The position numbers and the translations under genes were made by a program. Source: Rhodovulum sp. ES.010 (GTDB taxonomy: Bacteria; Pseudomonadota; Alphaproteobacteria; Rhodobacterales; Rhodobacteraceae). Taken from it: DNA of 64,000 nt. Under the pieces are notes generated by a model. It had not been told where the DNA came from. It worked only from the letters and a program-made list of their open reading frames with translations, and made no database searches. Below, piece after piece: positions 1-8,961 of this stretch (position 1 is the stretch's first letter; the number at the start of each line of letters is the position of its first letter). The stretch lies in NCBI RefSeq assembly GCF_900142935.1, contig NZ_FSRS01000001.1, positions 2,826,001 through 2,890,000 of the forward strand. The letters run 5' to 3'.

Positions 1-509
1 TCGCCGCCGGGTCCCGGTTCGATCTTTGCCTGTTTTCCGAGAGTTTCCAGTATATCCCGCTGGCGGTCGCGCTCGACAAGGCCGCGGCCTTGCTGGCGCC
101 CGGGGGGGAAATCCTGATCGCCGACTGCTTCCGCTCGGACGCCTACCGGAAGCGGCAGAAAATCCGTGCCGCCGGCGGCGGGCACCGGCTTTCGGCGATG
201 CGCGCGGCCCTGGCCGAGCGACCGGTCGGGATCGTGGCCGAGGAGGACATCACCGGCGCGGTCGCCCCCTCGATCGATCTGGAGCAGGCGCTTTTCAACG
301 TGGTCGGCCAGGCGATCGGTCGCGTCGATGCGGAACTCGCCGCGAAACGCCCGCGTGGGCGGTGGCTGCTGCGCCGCGCGCTGGGGGCGGTGCTGGGCGC
401 GCGCCGGCGCGCGCGGCTGGCCGCGCGGCTGATGGGGCGGGAACGCACGGCGGAGGCGTTTTGCCGCGACAACCGCTACATGATCTTTCGCCTGCGCGCG
501 CGTCCTTAG
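1..509 (+). CDS. SAM-dependent methyltransferase, C-terminal part (5' end outside window)
   Basis: The frame is open from base 3 and stops at 509, so only the last ~168 residues are present. It begins inside a class I methyltransferase fold: FDLCLFSESFQYIP is the usual acidic strand after the SAM site, and LLAPGGEILIAD is the 'LkPGG' loop and strand typical of UbiE/Methyltransf_11 enzymes. The SAM-binding glycine motif and the start lie upstream of the window. The C-terminal ~60 residues are Arg/Ala-rich and carry no motif I can place. The substrate cannot be inferred. The reading frame, not just the motif, is well supported because a complete fold core continues to a clean stop. A GC-rich intergenic repeat follows directly. 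Confidence 0.7.
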   Translation, partial: AAGSRFDLCLFSESFQYIPLAVALDKAAALLAPGGEILIADCFRSDAYRKRQKIRAAGGGHRLSAMRAALAERPVGIVAEEDITGAVAPSIDLEQALFNVVGQAIGRVDAELAAKRPRGRWLLRRALGAVLGARRRARLAARLMGRERTAEAFCRDNRYMIFRLRARP

Positions 510-570
510 GCGGCGGTCCGGCCGCCATGCGGGGCGTGTCGGGTTTCGGCCTGGCTGGCGCCAGGCCGAC

Positions 571-624
571 CCGCCGGGGGGCGCTGCCCCCCGGACCCCC
601 CGGAGTGTTTGAACCAAGAAGAAG
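571..624 (+). repeat. Intergenic repeat copy 1 (GC hairpin + GTTTGAACCAAGAAGAAG tail)
   Basis: A short palindrome (GGGGGGC GCT GCCCCCC) is followed by CGGACCCCCCGG and an AT-richer tail reading GTGTTTGAACCAAGAAGAAG. Nearly the same unit occurs inverted at 50647-50698, and a shorter relative with GATATTTCCAGCCAGAAGAAG occurs three more times in the window. It lies 3' of the methyltransferase and before dnaE2. Confidence 0.75.
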
Positions 625-675
625 ACGGCAGGGGCGCGTGACGCGGCCAGGGGAGGCAGATCGGACTCCACGTGA

Positions 676-690
676 GAACAAAACATGAAT
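676..690 (+). promoter_or_regulatory. Probable LexA (SOS) box of dnaE2
   Basis: GAAC-N7-GAAT lies 16 bases before the dnaE2 start codon. The alphaproteobacterial LexA operator is GAAC-N7-GAAC (GTTC-N7-GTTC), so one half-site is perfect and the other differs at the last base. dnaE2 is a known SOS gene in this class, which makes the position meaningful. Confidence 0.6.
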
Positions 691-706
691 ATACTGCCGA
701 CTCGTC

Positions 707-3616
707 ATGTTCGCCGAACTCAGCGCCACGTCCAATTTCAGTTTCCTGACCGGGGCCTCGCATCCCGAGGAGTACATGCGCCGCGCGGCGCTTCTGGGGA
801 TCGGCGCGCTGGCCGTGGCCGACGAGAACTCGGTGGCGGGGCTGGTGCGCGCCCATGCGGCGGCGCGCGAGATCGCGCGCGAAGTGCGGCTGCGGCGCGC
901 CGCCGATGCCGATCCGGTCGGCCCGCCGCGGCCTGCGCATCTGCCGCAACCGCCCTCGGCGCCGATCTACACGGTGCCGCGGCTGATCCCGGCCGCGCGG
1001 CTCGTTCTGGAGGGTGGCTTTGCCGTGACCGCGTTGCCGCGCGACCGCGCGGCCTGGGGGCGGCTGTGCCGGATGCTGTCGGCGGGCAAGCTGAAGGCCG
1101 AGAAGGGCGCGTGTCGGCTCACGCTCGACGATCTGCTGGCGCGGGGCCACGGGCTCGAACTGCTGCTCCACCCGCCGGCGGACGCGGCCGACTGGCGGCG
1201 ACAGGCCGCCCGGCTTGCGCGCCGCTTCCCCGGGCATGTGGCGCTGATGATGGCGCCGGCCTATGATGGTGGGGACACCGCGCGTTTCGACCGCCTCGCC
1301 GCGCTGGCCCGCGATCTGGGTATGCCCACCGTCGCCTCGGCCGCCCCCCGCATGCATACCGGCCGCCGACGCCGCCTCGCCGATGTTCTGACCGCGATCC
1401 GCACGGGCCGGCGCGTGGACGCGCTCGGCCGCGATGCCTTGGCCAATGCCGAGCAGCGCCTGCGCGCGGAGGCGGAGATGCTGCGGCTCTTCGCGGGCCA
1501 CGAGGCAGCCGTCCGGCGCAGCGCCGGGATCGCCGCACGCTGCACCTTCAGCCTGGACGAATTGCGTTACGAGTATCCCTCGGAACTCCGGGGGGGCGAG
1601 AGCGCGGCGCAAAGGCTGGCGCGGCTCGCCCATGAGGGGCTGGCCCGGCGCTATCCGCAGGGCGCCCCCGACCGCGTGCGCGGCCTGCTGGAGCACGAAC
1701 TCGCCCTTATCGCGAAACTGGCCTACGAGCCCTATTTCCTGACCGTCCACGACATCGTCGCCTTCGCCCGTTCCCGCGGCATCCTCTGCCAGGGCCGCGG
1801 CTCGGCGGCCAATTCCGTGGTCTGCTACTGCCTCGGGATCACCTCGGTCAGCCCCGAGATCGGCACCATGGTCTTCGAACGCTTCGTGTCCGAGGCCCGG
1901 GGCGAGCCCCCCGATATCGACGTCGATTTCGAACACGAGCGGCGCGAGGAGGTGATCCAGCACATCTACGAAAGATACGGCCGCCACCGGGCGGGGCTGT
2001 GCGCCACCGTCATTCACTACCGCGGCAAGCGCGCGGTGCGCGAGGTGGGCCGCGCGATGGGCCTGTCCGAAGACACGGTGGCCGCGCTGTCGAGCCAGAT
2101 CTGGGGCTGGGGCAACGGCAGCATCGCCGAGACCCGCCTCCGCGAGATCGGGCTCGACCCGGCCGACCCGCGGCTCCGGCGCACGATGGCGCTGATCGAG
2201 GAGATCCAGGGCTTTCCCCGCCACCTGTCCCAGCATGTCGGCGGCTTCGTCATCACCGAGGGGCGGCTCGACGAACTGGTGCCCGTCGAGAACGCCACGA
2301 TGGAGGACCGCACCGTCATCTGCTGGGACAAGGACGATATCGACGCGCTGGGCATCCTCAAGGTCGATGTGCTCGCGCTGGGGATGCTCACCTGCCTGCG
2401 CAAGGCGTTCGAGCTGATCGAGCGCCATCACGGGACGCGGCTGGACCTCGCCACCCTGCCGCCCGAGGATCCGGCGGTCTACGACATGCTCTGCCGGGCG
2501 GATTCGCTCGGCGTCTTCCAGGTGGAAAGCCGGGCGCAGATGAATTTCCTGCCCCGGATGCGGCCGCGCAGCTTCTACGACCTGGTGATCCAGGTCGCGA
2601 TCATCCGCCCCGGGCCGATCCAGGGCGACATGGTCCACCCCTATCTCAGGCGCCGCAACGGCGAGGAGGCGGTGCGCTTCCCCTCGGACGCGCTGGGTGC
2701 GGTGCTGGGCAAGACGCTGGGTGTGCCGCTGTTCCAGGAACAGGCGATGCAGATCGCGATCACCGGGGCAGGCTTCACGGCCGAAGAGGCCGACCGCCTG
2801 CGCCGCTCGCTCGCCACCTTCAAGAAGCACGGCAATGTCAGCGAGTTCCGGGGCCGGTTCCTGCGCGGGATGGCCGCCAACGGCTATGAGGCCGATTTCG
2901 CCGAACGCTGCTTTTCCCAGATCGAGGGCTTCGGCTCCTACGGCTTCCCCGAAAGCCACGCGGCGAGCTTCGCGCTGCTGGTCTACGCCTCGGCCTGGGT
3001 GAAACGCCACCACCCCGCGATCTTCGCCTGCGCGCTGCTGAACGCGCAGCCCATGGGGTTCTACGCCCCCGCGCAGATCGTGCGCGACGCGCGCGAGCAC
3101 GGGGTCGAGGTGCGGCCGGTCTGCGTGAACCGCAGTCACTGGGACAACATGGTGGAGCCCGACGACGAGGGCGGGCTCGCGCTGCGGCTCGGCTTTCGCC
3201 AGATCGCCGGCCTGCCCGAGGAAGAGGGGGCCTGGATCGTGGCGGCCCGCGGCAACGGCTATGGATGCGTCGAGGATGTCTGGCGCCGGGCGGGGCTGGC
3301 GCCGGCCCTGATCGAGAAGCTGGCCGAGGCGGACGCCTTCGCCGCGCTGGGTCTTTCGCGGCGCGCGGCGCTCTGGGCGGCCCGCGCGCTGACCGCGCCG
3401 GCTCCCCTGCCGCTCTTCGCCGGCGATCTCGACGGCGAAGGCCTCCTCGAGCCCCGGGTCACGCTTCCTGCGTCTTCCGAGGGCGAAGAGGTGGTCGACG
3501 ACTATCTCGCGCTGCGCCTCACGCTGCGCCGTCATCCCGTGGCCCTGATCCGGCACCGGCTTACACCGGGTTGTCCGCCTTTGGCGGCTCCCAGGCGCGT
3601 CGCGGCCGCGCCCTGA
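707..3616 (+). CDS. dnaE2: Error-prone DNA polymerase DnaE2, C-terminally short
   Basis: Alpha-type polymerase III subunit used in damage-induced mutagenesis and translesion synthesis. The N-terminal PHP domain begins almost at once (ELSATSNFSFLTGASHPEE). The palm carries the catalytic acidic motif PDIDVDFEH at residues 402-410, followed by helix-hairpin-helix DNA-binding sequence. The family usually runs to roughly 1050-1150 residues. This protein has 969 and stops just after DDYLALRLTLRRHPVALIR, where the C-terminal OB-fold should follow. The last ~15 residues (PPLAAPRRVAAAP) look like read-through of non-homologous sequence. No imuA/imuB lies upstream, so the usual operon partners are absent here. 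A LexA-like box precedes it. The polymerase core is intact, but full function is doubtful. Confidence 0.9.
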   Translation: MFAELSATSNFSFLTGASHPEEYMRRAALLGIGALAVADENSVAGLVRAHAAAREIAREVRLRRAADADPVGPPRPAHLPQPPSAPIYTVPRLIPAARLVLEGGFAVTALPRDRAAWGRLCRMLSAGKLKAEKGACRLTLDDLLARGHGLELLLHPPADAADWRRQAARLARRFPGHVALMMAPAYDGGDTARFDRLAALARDLGMPTVASAAPRMHTGRRRRLADVLTAIRTGRRVDALGRDALANAEQRLRAEAEMLRLFAGHEAAVRRSAGIAARCTFSLDELRYEYPSELRGGESAAQRLARLAHEGLARRYPQGAPDRVRGLLEHELALIAKLAYEPYFLTVHDIVAFARSRGILCQGRGSAANSVVCYCLGITSVSPEIGTMVFERFVSEARGEPPDIDVDFEHERREEVIQHIYERYGRHRAGLCATVIHYRGKRAVREVGRAMGLSEDTVAALSSQIWGWGNGSIAETRLREIGLDPADPRLRRTMALIEEIQGFPRHLSQHVGGFVITEGRLDELVPVENATMEDRTVICWDKDDIDALGILKVDVLALGMLTCLRKAFELIERHHGTRLDLATLPPEDPAVYDMLCRADSLGVFQVESRAQMNFLPRMRPRSFYDLVIQVAIIRPGPIQGDMVHPYLRRRNGEEAVRFPSDALGAVLGKTLGVPLFQEQAMQIAITGAGFTAEEADRLRRSLATFKKHGNVSEFRGRFLRGMAANGYEADFAERCFSQIEGFGSYGFPESHAASFALLVYASAWVKRHHPAIFACALLNAQPMGFYAPAQIVRDAREHGVEVRPVCVNRSHWDNMVEPDDEGGLALRLGFRQIAGLPEEEGAWIVAARGNGYGCVEDVWRRAGLAPALIEKLAEADAFAALGLSRRAALWAARALTAPAPLPLFAGDLDGEGLLEPRVTLPASSEGEEVVDDYLALRLTLRRHPVALIRHRLTPGCPPLAAPRRVAAAP

Positions 3617-3623
3617 CGAGACC

Positions 3624-3659
3624 TTGCCTCCGGCGGGGATATTTCCAGCCAGAAGAAGC
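3624..3659 (+). repeat. Intergenic repeat copy 2
   Basis: CCTCCGGCGGGGATATTT followed by CCAGCCAGAAGAAG, starting 7 bases after the dnaE2 stop codon. An inverted copy lies 125 bases further on (3784-3826). The pair flanks sequence in which I see no gene. Confidence 0.75.
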
Positions 3660-3783
3660 AAGAGAACATTAACCTTAATGCGCCATATCGGAGGGGCGGT
3701 ACAGGCGGGGACGCCGATGACCGCGCCAGGAGAAGGCCCCCTGTCCCCCCTTCACGAAGGCCCGGACAGGGGGTCGATTTCCG

Positions 3784-3826
3784 TCTCTTCTTCTGGCGGC
3801 AAATATCCCCGCCGGAGGCAGCCGAC
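3784..3826 (-). repeat. Intergenic repeat copy 3 (inverted)
   Basis: Read on the minus strand this is CTGCCTCCGGCGGGGATATTT then GCCGCCAGAAGAAGAG, almost the same as copy 2. It sits directly 3' of the minus-strand transglycosylase gene. Copies 2 and 3 could pair with each other as a large inverted repeat. Confidence 0.75.
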
Positions 3827-3848
3827 GCAGTCGGCTTTCCCGACGTGC

Positions 3849-5174
3849 TCAACGCAGGCGCTTGAGGATCTCCAGGCTCGCATAACCGTCCGGGATCATC
3901 CCGATCGAACGCTGGAAGGCGCGGACCGCGGCGATGGTGTTCGGGCCGATCTTGCCGTCGATGCCCTTGGTGTCGAACCCGGCCCGCGTCAGCCGCTCCT
4001 GCAACTCCTTGCGCTCGGCGAACAGCAGCGCCCGGTCGCCGCGGGGCCAGTCGGCGCGGATCGGCGGCCCGCCCTTCAGACGGTCCGACAGGTGCCCAAC
4101 CCCGATCACGTAGGCATCCGCCGTGTTGTAGCGTTCGATCACCCCGAAATTGTCGAAGACCATGAAAGCCGCCCCCCGCGCGCCCGCCGGCAGCAGGATC
4201 GAGGCGCGCCCGTAATCGGGCACCGGCCGGCCATTCATGTCGCGCACGCCCATCGCCGCCCATTGCGAGGGGCTGCGTTTCACGTCGCGATCGGCCAGGC
4301 GATGGTCGAAGCTCGGTGGCAGCCGCACCTCCACGCCCCAGGGTTGGCCTTTCGTCCAGCCGAACCGCGCCAGGTAGGCCGCGGTCGAGGCGAGCGCGTC
4401 GGCGGGGTTGTCGCTCCAGATGTCGCGCCGCCCGTCGCCGGTGAAATCCACCGCATAGGCCAGGTAGGAGGTCGGGATGAACTGGGTATGTCCCATCGCC
4501 CCCGCCCAGGAGCCGGTCATGCGCCGCGCGTCGGTGTCGCCGGCCTGAACGATCTTGAGCGCCGCGATCAGCTGCTGTTCGAAGAACCGCCCGCGCCGCC
4601 CGTCATAGGCCAGCGTCGCAAGCGCCCCGATGATCGGCGTCGAGCCGCGATATTCGCCATAGGCGCTTTCCAGCCCCCAGACCGCGACCACGACCTCCTT
4701 GTCGACGCCGTAGCGCGCCTCGATCATCTCCAGCAGCCGGCCATGCTCGCGCAGGGCGTCCCGGCCGTTCCGGACCCGCGTGTCCGAGACCGCGCTGTCG
4801 AGATAGTCCCAGATCGCCTTGGTGAACTCGGCCTGGTTGCGGTCGCGCTCGATCACGTCGGCATTGTAGCGCACGCCGCGGAAGGCGGCGTCGAAGGTGC
4901 GCGCCGAGATGCCCTGCGACAGCGCGCGGCCGCGGAACCCGTCGATCCAGCGCTGGAATCCCCGGTTCGCGGTCGATACCTGCACGGGTTTCAAGGGCGT
5001 CTCCGTTTGGCGCGCCGGCCGCGGGGCGGGCCGCGGGCTTTGGGCGGCCGCCGCGTCCGCGTCGGGGCGCGGCGCGGGCCGGGGGGAGCCGTCGAGCGCG
5101 GCCGCAGGGCCGGGCGCGGTCAGAACGGCAAGGGTCACCGCAAGGACCCTGGCATGCGCCATCATGGAAAACAT
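3849..5174 (-). CDS. Lytic murein transglycosylase (MltB/SltB family) with C-terminal peptidoglycan-binding domain
   Basis: Periplasmic enzyme that cleaves the MurNAc-GlcNAc bond of peptidoglycan with 1,6-anhydro product formation. The start at 5174 gives a clear signal peptide (MFSMMAHARVLAVTLAV...AAALD); the frame is open 25 codons further but that stretch is not signal-like. A Pro/Arg/Ala-rich linker is followed by the SLT_2 catalytic domain. In it, WGLESAYGEYRG holds the catalytic Glu, and the domain continues through GAMGHTQFIPTSYLAYAVDFTGDGR. The last ~65 residues form a PG_binding_1 domain (FDTKGIDGKIGPNTIAAVRAFQ). Length (441 aa) is normal. It reads alone, convergent with dnaE2. Confidence 0.9.
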   Translation of the reverse strand: MFSMMAHARVLAVTLAVLTAPGPAAALDGSPRPAPRPDADAAAAQSPRPAPRPARQTETPLKPVQVSTANRGFQRWIDGFRGRALSQGISARTFDAAFRGVRYNADVIERDRNQAEFTKAIWDYLDSAVSDTRVRNGRDALREHGRLLEMIEARYGVDKEVVVAVWGLESAYGEYRGSTPIIGALATLAYDGRRGRFFEQQLIAALKIVQAGDTDARRMTGSWAGAMGHTQFIPTSYLAYAVDFTGDGRRDIWSDNPADALASTAAYLARFGWTKGQPWGVEVRLPPSFDHRLADRDVKRSPSQWAAMGVRDMNGRPVPDYGRASILLPAGARGAAFMVFDNFGVIERYNTADAYVIGVGHLSDRLKGGPPIRADWPRGDRALLFAERKELQERLTRAGFDTKGIDGKIGPNTIAAVRAFQRSIGMIPDGYASLEILKRLR

Positions 5175-5271
5175 CTGCTCGGACCTTTCCGGTTTTGACC
5201 GATTGTAGCCCCAGCGCGGCGACTCGCAAAGCGGGCAATCGCCCGTCATGCGCGATCTCGCCGGATTTCGC

Positions 5272-7527
5272 CTAGCGGCTCTTGCGCTGCACCTTGCGGC
5301 GCGCCTTGTCGGTGCGGGCCTTGGCGCGGGCGGGCTTGCGGCGGACGGGCTTGCCGGGCTTGCGGCGGGGCCGCGCGCCCATCGGCTGGTCCTCGACGCT
5401 CAGCAGCTCGAAGGTCAGCCCGCCGGTCACCGGCACCGCCTCGGCGAGCCGCACGGTCACCCGCTGGCCGATGCCGATCTCGCGCCCGGTATCGGCGCCC
5501 ATCAGGGTCTGCGCCTCGCGGTCGTGGTGGAAATACTCGTTGCCCAGTTCGCGGATCGGCACGAGGCCGTCGGCGCCGGTCTCGTCCAGCGTCACGAACA
5601 CGCCGAACCGTGCGATCCCCGAGATGCGGCCGGTGAACTCGTTGCCGACCCGTTCCGACAGATAGGCCGCGAGGTAGCGGTCGGTGGTGTCGCGTTCGGC
5701 CGCCATCGAGCGGCGCTCGGTCTCGCTGATATGCTGGGCGGTGGCCTCCAGCGTGTCGATATCCTCGGAGCTGAGCCCGTCCTTGCCCCAGCCATGCGCG
5801 GTGATCAGCGCCCGGTGCACGATCAGGTCGGCATAGCGCCGGATGGGCGAGGTGAAATGCGCATAGGACCGCAGCGCCAGCCCGAAATGGCCGAAATGTT
5901 CCGGCGTGTAATAGGCCTGGGTCATCGAGCGCAGCGTGGACAGGTTGATGAGTTCGGAAAACTCGGTGCCCATCGCCTGGTCCAGCAGGTCGTTCAGGTG
6001 GCGGGTCTGCAACACCTGCCCCTTGGCCAGCGTGAAGCCCGAGGCCGCGGCCACCTCGCGCAGCGCGTCAAGCTTTTCGGGCGGCGGCTCCTCGTGGACG
6101 CGGAAGATCAGCGGGCGGCGCAGCCGGGTCAGTTCCTCGGCGGCGGCGACATTGGCCAGCACCATGAACTCCTCGATCAGCCGGTGCGCGTCCAGCCGGT
6201 CGCGGAACTTGACCGAGGCCACATGCCCGTCCTCGCCGAGCTCGATCCGCCGCTCGGGCAGGTCGAGGTCCAGCGGCTGGCGGGACTCGCGCGCCCGGGT
6301 CAGCGCCCCGTAGGCGGCATAGAGCGGCCGGATCACGTCCTCCAGAAGCGGCTCGGCCTTCTCGCCGGGCTTGCCGTCCTGTGCCGCCTGCACCTCTTCG
6401 TAGGCAAGCGCCCCGGCCGAGGCCATCAGCCCGCGGGTGAAGCGGTGCGACAGCTTGTGGCCATGGGCGTCGATTTTCATCCGCACCGCGATGCAGGCCC
6501 TGGGCACGCCCTCGTGCAGGCTGCAAAGATCGCCCGACAGCCGGTCGGGCAGCATCGGCACCACCCGGTCGGGGAAATAGCTGGAGTTGCCGCGCTTGCG
6601 CGCCTCGCGGTCCAGCGCCGAGCCGGGCGTCACGTAATGGGCGACGTCCGCGATGGCGACCCACAGGATATGCCCGCCCTCGTTCTTGGGGTCGTCGTCG
6701 GGCATCGCCAGCACCGCGTCGTCGCGGTCCCGCGCATCGGCCGGGTCGATGGTGATCAGCGGCAACTCGCGCAGATCCTCGCGCGCGCCCAGCCCCGCGG
6801 GTTTCGCGCGGTCGGCCTCGGCGATCACGTCGTCGGGAAATTCGTCGGGGATGCCGTGCTGGTGGATCGCGATCAGACTCACCGCCCTGGGCGCCGTGGG
6901 GTCGCCCAGCCGCTCGACCACGCGGGCCTTGGGCAGGCCCATCCGGCCCCGCGGGCCCGCCTGCTCGGCCTCGACCAGCTCGCCGTCCTTCGCGCCGTGG
7001 GCCGCGTCGCGGCCGACCACCCATTCCTTGTCGGCGCCCTTGTCGATGGGCACGATCCGCCCGCCCTCGGCGCCCTTGCGGAAGACGCCGAGGATGCGTT
7101 TCGGGTTCGCGCCGATCTTGCGGATCAGCCGCGCCTCGTACTGGTGTTCCTCGCCGCGCACTTCCTGCAGGCGGGCGAGGATGCGGTCGCCCTCGCCCAG
7201 CGCGGGTTCCGCCTTGCGCGCGACGAACAGCACCCGCGGCTCCGGCCCCTCGCCGTGCCATTCCAGCGGCTTGGCATAGAGATCGCCGTTCGCGTCGGGG
7301 GCCAGCACCTGCAGCACGGTCACCGGCGGCAGCTTCTCGGGGTCGCGATAGGTCTTGCGCCGCTTCTCCAGATGCCCCTCGTCCTCAAGCTGCTTGAGCA
7401 CGCGCTTGAGGTCGATCCGGTCGGCCCCCTTGATGCCGAACGCCTTGGCGATGTCGCGCTTCGACGTCTGGCCGGGGTTCTCGGCGATCCAGTCGAGGAT
7501 CTCGGTTTTCGAGGGGATGCGGGTCAT
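5272..7527 (-). CDS. rnr: Ribonuclease R
   Basis: Processive 3'-5' exoribonuclease that degrades structured RNA. Order of domains in 751 aa: N-terminal winged-helix domain (~8-70), cold-shock/OB segments, the RNB catalytic domain with DPADARDRDDAV (metal-binding Asp cluster), then RSMTQAYYTPEHFGHFGL and FTSPIRRYADL, an S1 domain near 620-700, and a Lys/Arg-rich tail. The start at 7527 (MTRIPSKTEILDWIAENPG) matches the family; the frame is open upstream without homology. No clear Shine-Dalgarno is visible there. dapE ends 53 bases upstream on the same strand, so the two are probably cotranscribed. Confidence 0.93.
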   Translation of the reverse strand: MTRIPSKTEILDWIAENPGQTSKRDIAKAFGIKGADRIDLKRVLKQLEDEGHLEKRRKTYRDPEKLPPVTVLQVLAPDANGDLYAKPLEWHGEGPEPRVLFVARKAEPALGEGDRILARLQEVRGEEHQYEARLIRKIGANPKRILGVFRKGAEGGRIVPIDKGADKEWVVGRDAAHGAKDGELVEAEQAGPRGRMGLPKARVVERLGDPTAPRAVSLIAIHQHGIPDEFPDDVIAEADRAKPAGLGAREDLRELPLITIDPADARDRDDAVLAMPDDDPKNEGGHILWVAIADVAHYVTPGSALDREARKRGNSSYFPDRVVPMLPDRLSGDLCSLHEGVPRACIAVRMKIDAHGHKLSHRFTRGLMASAGALAYEEVQAAQDGKPGEKAEPLLEDVIRPLYAAYGALTRARESRQPLDLDLPERRIELGEDGHVASVKFRDRLDAHRLIEEFMVLANVAAAEELTRLRRPLIFRVHEEPPPEKLDALREVAAASGFTLAKGQVLQTRHLNDLLDQAMGTEFSELINLSTLRSMTQAYYTPEHFGHFGLALRSYAHFTSPIRRYADLIVHRALITAHGWGKDGLSSEDIDTLEATAQHISETERRSMAAERDTTDRYLAAYLSERVGNEFTGRISGIARFGVFVTLDETGADGLVPIRELGNEYFHHDREAQTLMGADTGREIGIGQRVTVRLAEAVPVTGGLTFELLSVEDQPMGARPRRKPGKPVRRKPARAKARTDKARRKVQRKSR

Positions 7528-7580
7528 GGGACAGGAGGTAACATGCACACCCCGCCCCGTCAGCCGGAAAGCGGGGCGGT

Positions 7581-8720
7581 TCAGGCGAAATAGTCGGCGA
7601 GGATGCGCGCGTAGACGCGCGCCAGCGACTCGACCTGGTCCACCGCCACGCGTTCGTCCACCTCGTGCATGGTCTTGCCGACCAGCCCGAACTCGACCAC
7701 CGGGCAGACATCCTTGACGAAGCGCGCGTCCGACGTGCCGCCCGAGGTGGAGAGCTGAGGGCGCCGGCCGGTTTCCGCCTCGACCGCCCCGGCCACGAGT
7801 TCCGAAAGCGCGCCGGGCGGGGTCAGGAAGCTCTCGCCCGAGACCTTGAACTCCATGTCGAAGCGGATCCCGGTCTCGTCGGTGACCTTGTCGGCCTCGG
7901 CGCGCAGCCATTCGGTCAGGCTGTCCGAGGAATGCGCCTCGTTGAAGCGGATGTTGACGGTGGCGCGGCAGAGGCCGGGAATCACGTTGGTCGCCGGGTT
8001 GCCGGTGTCGAAGGTGGTCACCGCCAGCGTCGAGGGGTCGAAATGGCGGGTGCCCTCGTCGAGCGGATAGACCGACAGCCGTTCGACGAGCCGCGCCATC
8101 GCCGGGATCGGGTTCTGTGCGCGATGCGGATAGGCGGAATGGCCCTGCACCCCATGCGCGGTGAACCAGGCGGTCATCGACCCGCGGCGGCCGATCTTCA
8201 TCATGTCGCCGAGGGTGTCGCGGCTGGTGGGTTCGCCCACCAGACAGGCCGCCATGTGTTCGCCCTCGGTCGCCATCCAGTCGAGCAGCGCGGCGGTGCC
8301 GTCGATCGCGTCGCCCTCCTCGTCGCCGGTGATGGTCAGCACGACCGCGCCGTCGGGCGGCGTGTCGGTGACGAAGTCGATGGCGGCGGCGACGAAGGCG
8401 GCGACGCCCGATTTCATGTCGGTTGCGCCCCGGCCCCAGAGCAGGCCGTCGCGCCGCTCGGCCCCGAACGGGTCATGCGTCCAGGCGGCGGTGTCGCCGG
8501 CGGGCACCACGTCGGTATGGCCGTTGAAGCCGAGGGTTTTGGGGTGGCCCTTGGCCCCCCAGCGGGCGAAGAGGTTGGCCACGCCGCCCCGGTCGACCCG
8601 GTGACAGTCGAACCCCGCCGCGGCCAGCCGGGTTTCCAGAAGCCGGAGCGCGCCGCCTTCGCTGGGCGTGACCGAGGGGCAGCGGATCAGCTCGGCGGTC
8701 AGGGCGACGGGGTCGGTCAT
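7581..8720 (-). CDS. dapE: Succinyl-diaminopimelate desuccinylase
   Basis: Zn-dependent M20 amidohydrolase that hydrolyses N-succinyl-LL-2,6-diaminopimelate in lysine and peptidoglycan precursor synthesis. The 379-residue protein shows the metal-site motifs [10 protein letters not shown] and [11 protein letters not shown], the dimerisation lid, and the terminal [13 protein letters not shown] segment with another metal ligand. AAGGAG lies about 10 bases before the ATG at 8720, which decides the start against upstream in-frame codons. dapD lies 0.6 kb away on the same strand, separated by a small ORF and a repeat-rich gap. Confidence 0.93.
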   Translation of the reverse strand: MTDPVALTAELIRCPSVTPSEGGALRLLETRLAAAGFDCHRVDRGGVANLFARWGAKGHPKTLGFNGHTDVVPAGDTAAWTHDPFGAERRDGLLWGRGATDMKSGVAAFVAAAIDFVTDTPPDGAVVLTITGDEEGDAIDGTAALLDWMATEGEHMAACLVGEPTSRDTLGDMMKIGRRGSMTAWFTAHGVQGHSAYPHRAQNPIPAMARLVERLSVYPLDEGTRHFDPSTLAVTTFDTGNPATNVIPGLCRATVNIRFNEAHSSDSLTEWLRAEADKVTDETGIRFDMEFKVSGESFLTPPGALSELVAGAVEAETGRRPQLSTSGGTSDARFVKDVCPVVEFGLVGKTMHEVDERVAVDQVESLARVYARILADYFA

Positions 8721-8847
8721 GGGCGGGCTCCTTTGCGGGTCGGGCTCAGCGATAGCCCGCGCCGGGCAGGGCCGCAATGGGGGAGGGGTTTCGCCCCGGC
8801 CTTGCCGGGGCGACCGGCCGGGGGCTCCGCCCCGTCGCCAATGGCGA

Positions 8848-8877
8848 CCCCCCGGGATATTTCCGGCCAGAAGAAGA
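8848..8877 (+). repeat. Intergenic repeat copy 4
   Basis: CCCCCCGGGATATTT followed by CCGGCCAGAAGAAG, preceded at 8820-8833 by the palindrome GGGGGCTCCGCCCC. It belongs to the same family as the copies at 571, 3624, 3784 and 50647. An 11-bp tandem repeat begins 16 bases after it. Confidence 0.75.
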
Positions 8878-8893
8878 CGGGGGGCCGCGTTTG

Positions 8894-8948
8894 TCCGATG
8901 AAAGTCCGATGAAAGTCCGATGGAATTCCGATGGAATTCCGATGGCGG
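8894..8948 (+). repeat. Five tandem 11-bp units (TCCGATGRAAK)
   Basis: TCCGATG recurs at exactly 11-base steps (8894, 8905, 8916, 8927, 8938). Units 1-2 are TCCGATGAAAG, units 3-4 TCCGATGGAAT, and the last TCCGATGGCGG. The period is about one helical turn. The array lies between dapE and the 3' end of the small ORF of the dapD operon. A two-unit relative (CCCGATGAGAG CCCGATGACCG) lies at 10198-10219, at the start of the LOG gene. Confidence 0.9.
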
Positions 8949-8961
8949 TTTCGGGGCTGTT

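Noticed and set aside
506..3661. Open frame of over 1000 codons on the minus strand opposite dnaE2
   Set aside because: It has no start-site signal, is rich in His/Arg/Pro/Gly as expected for an antisense shadow in GC-rich DNA, and lies opposite a gene with clear polymerase motifs. Similar long antisense frames opposite the SGNH-caspase gene and clpB were dropped for the same reason.
3617..3848. Missing OB domain of DnaE2 in another frame
   Set aside because: I read the gap in the other frames; it holds the two repeat copies and no OB-like sequence, so a simple frameshift does not restore the domain.
8894..8948. CRISPR-like array
   Set aside because: Units are directly adjacent with no spacers, are only 11 bases long, and no cas gene is in the window.
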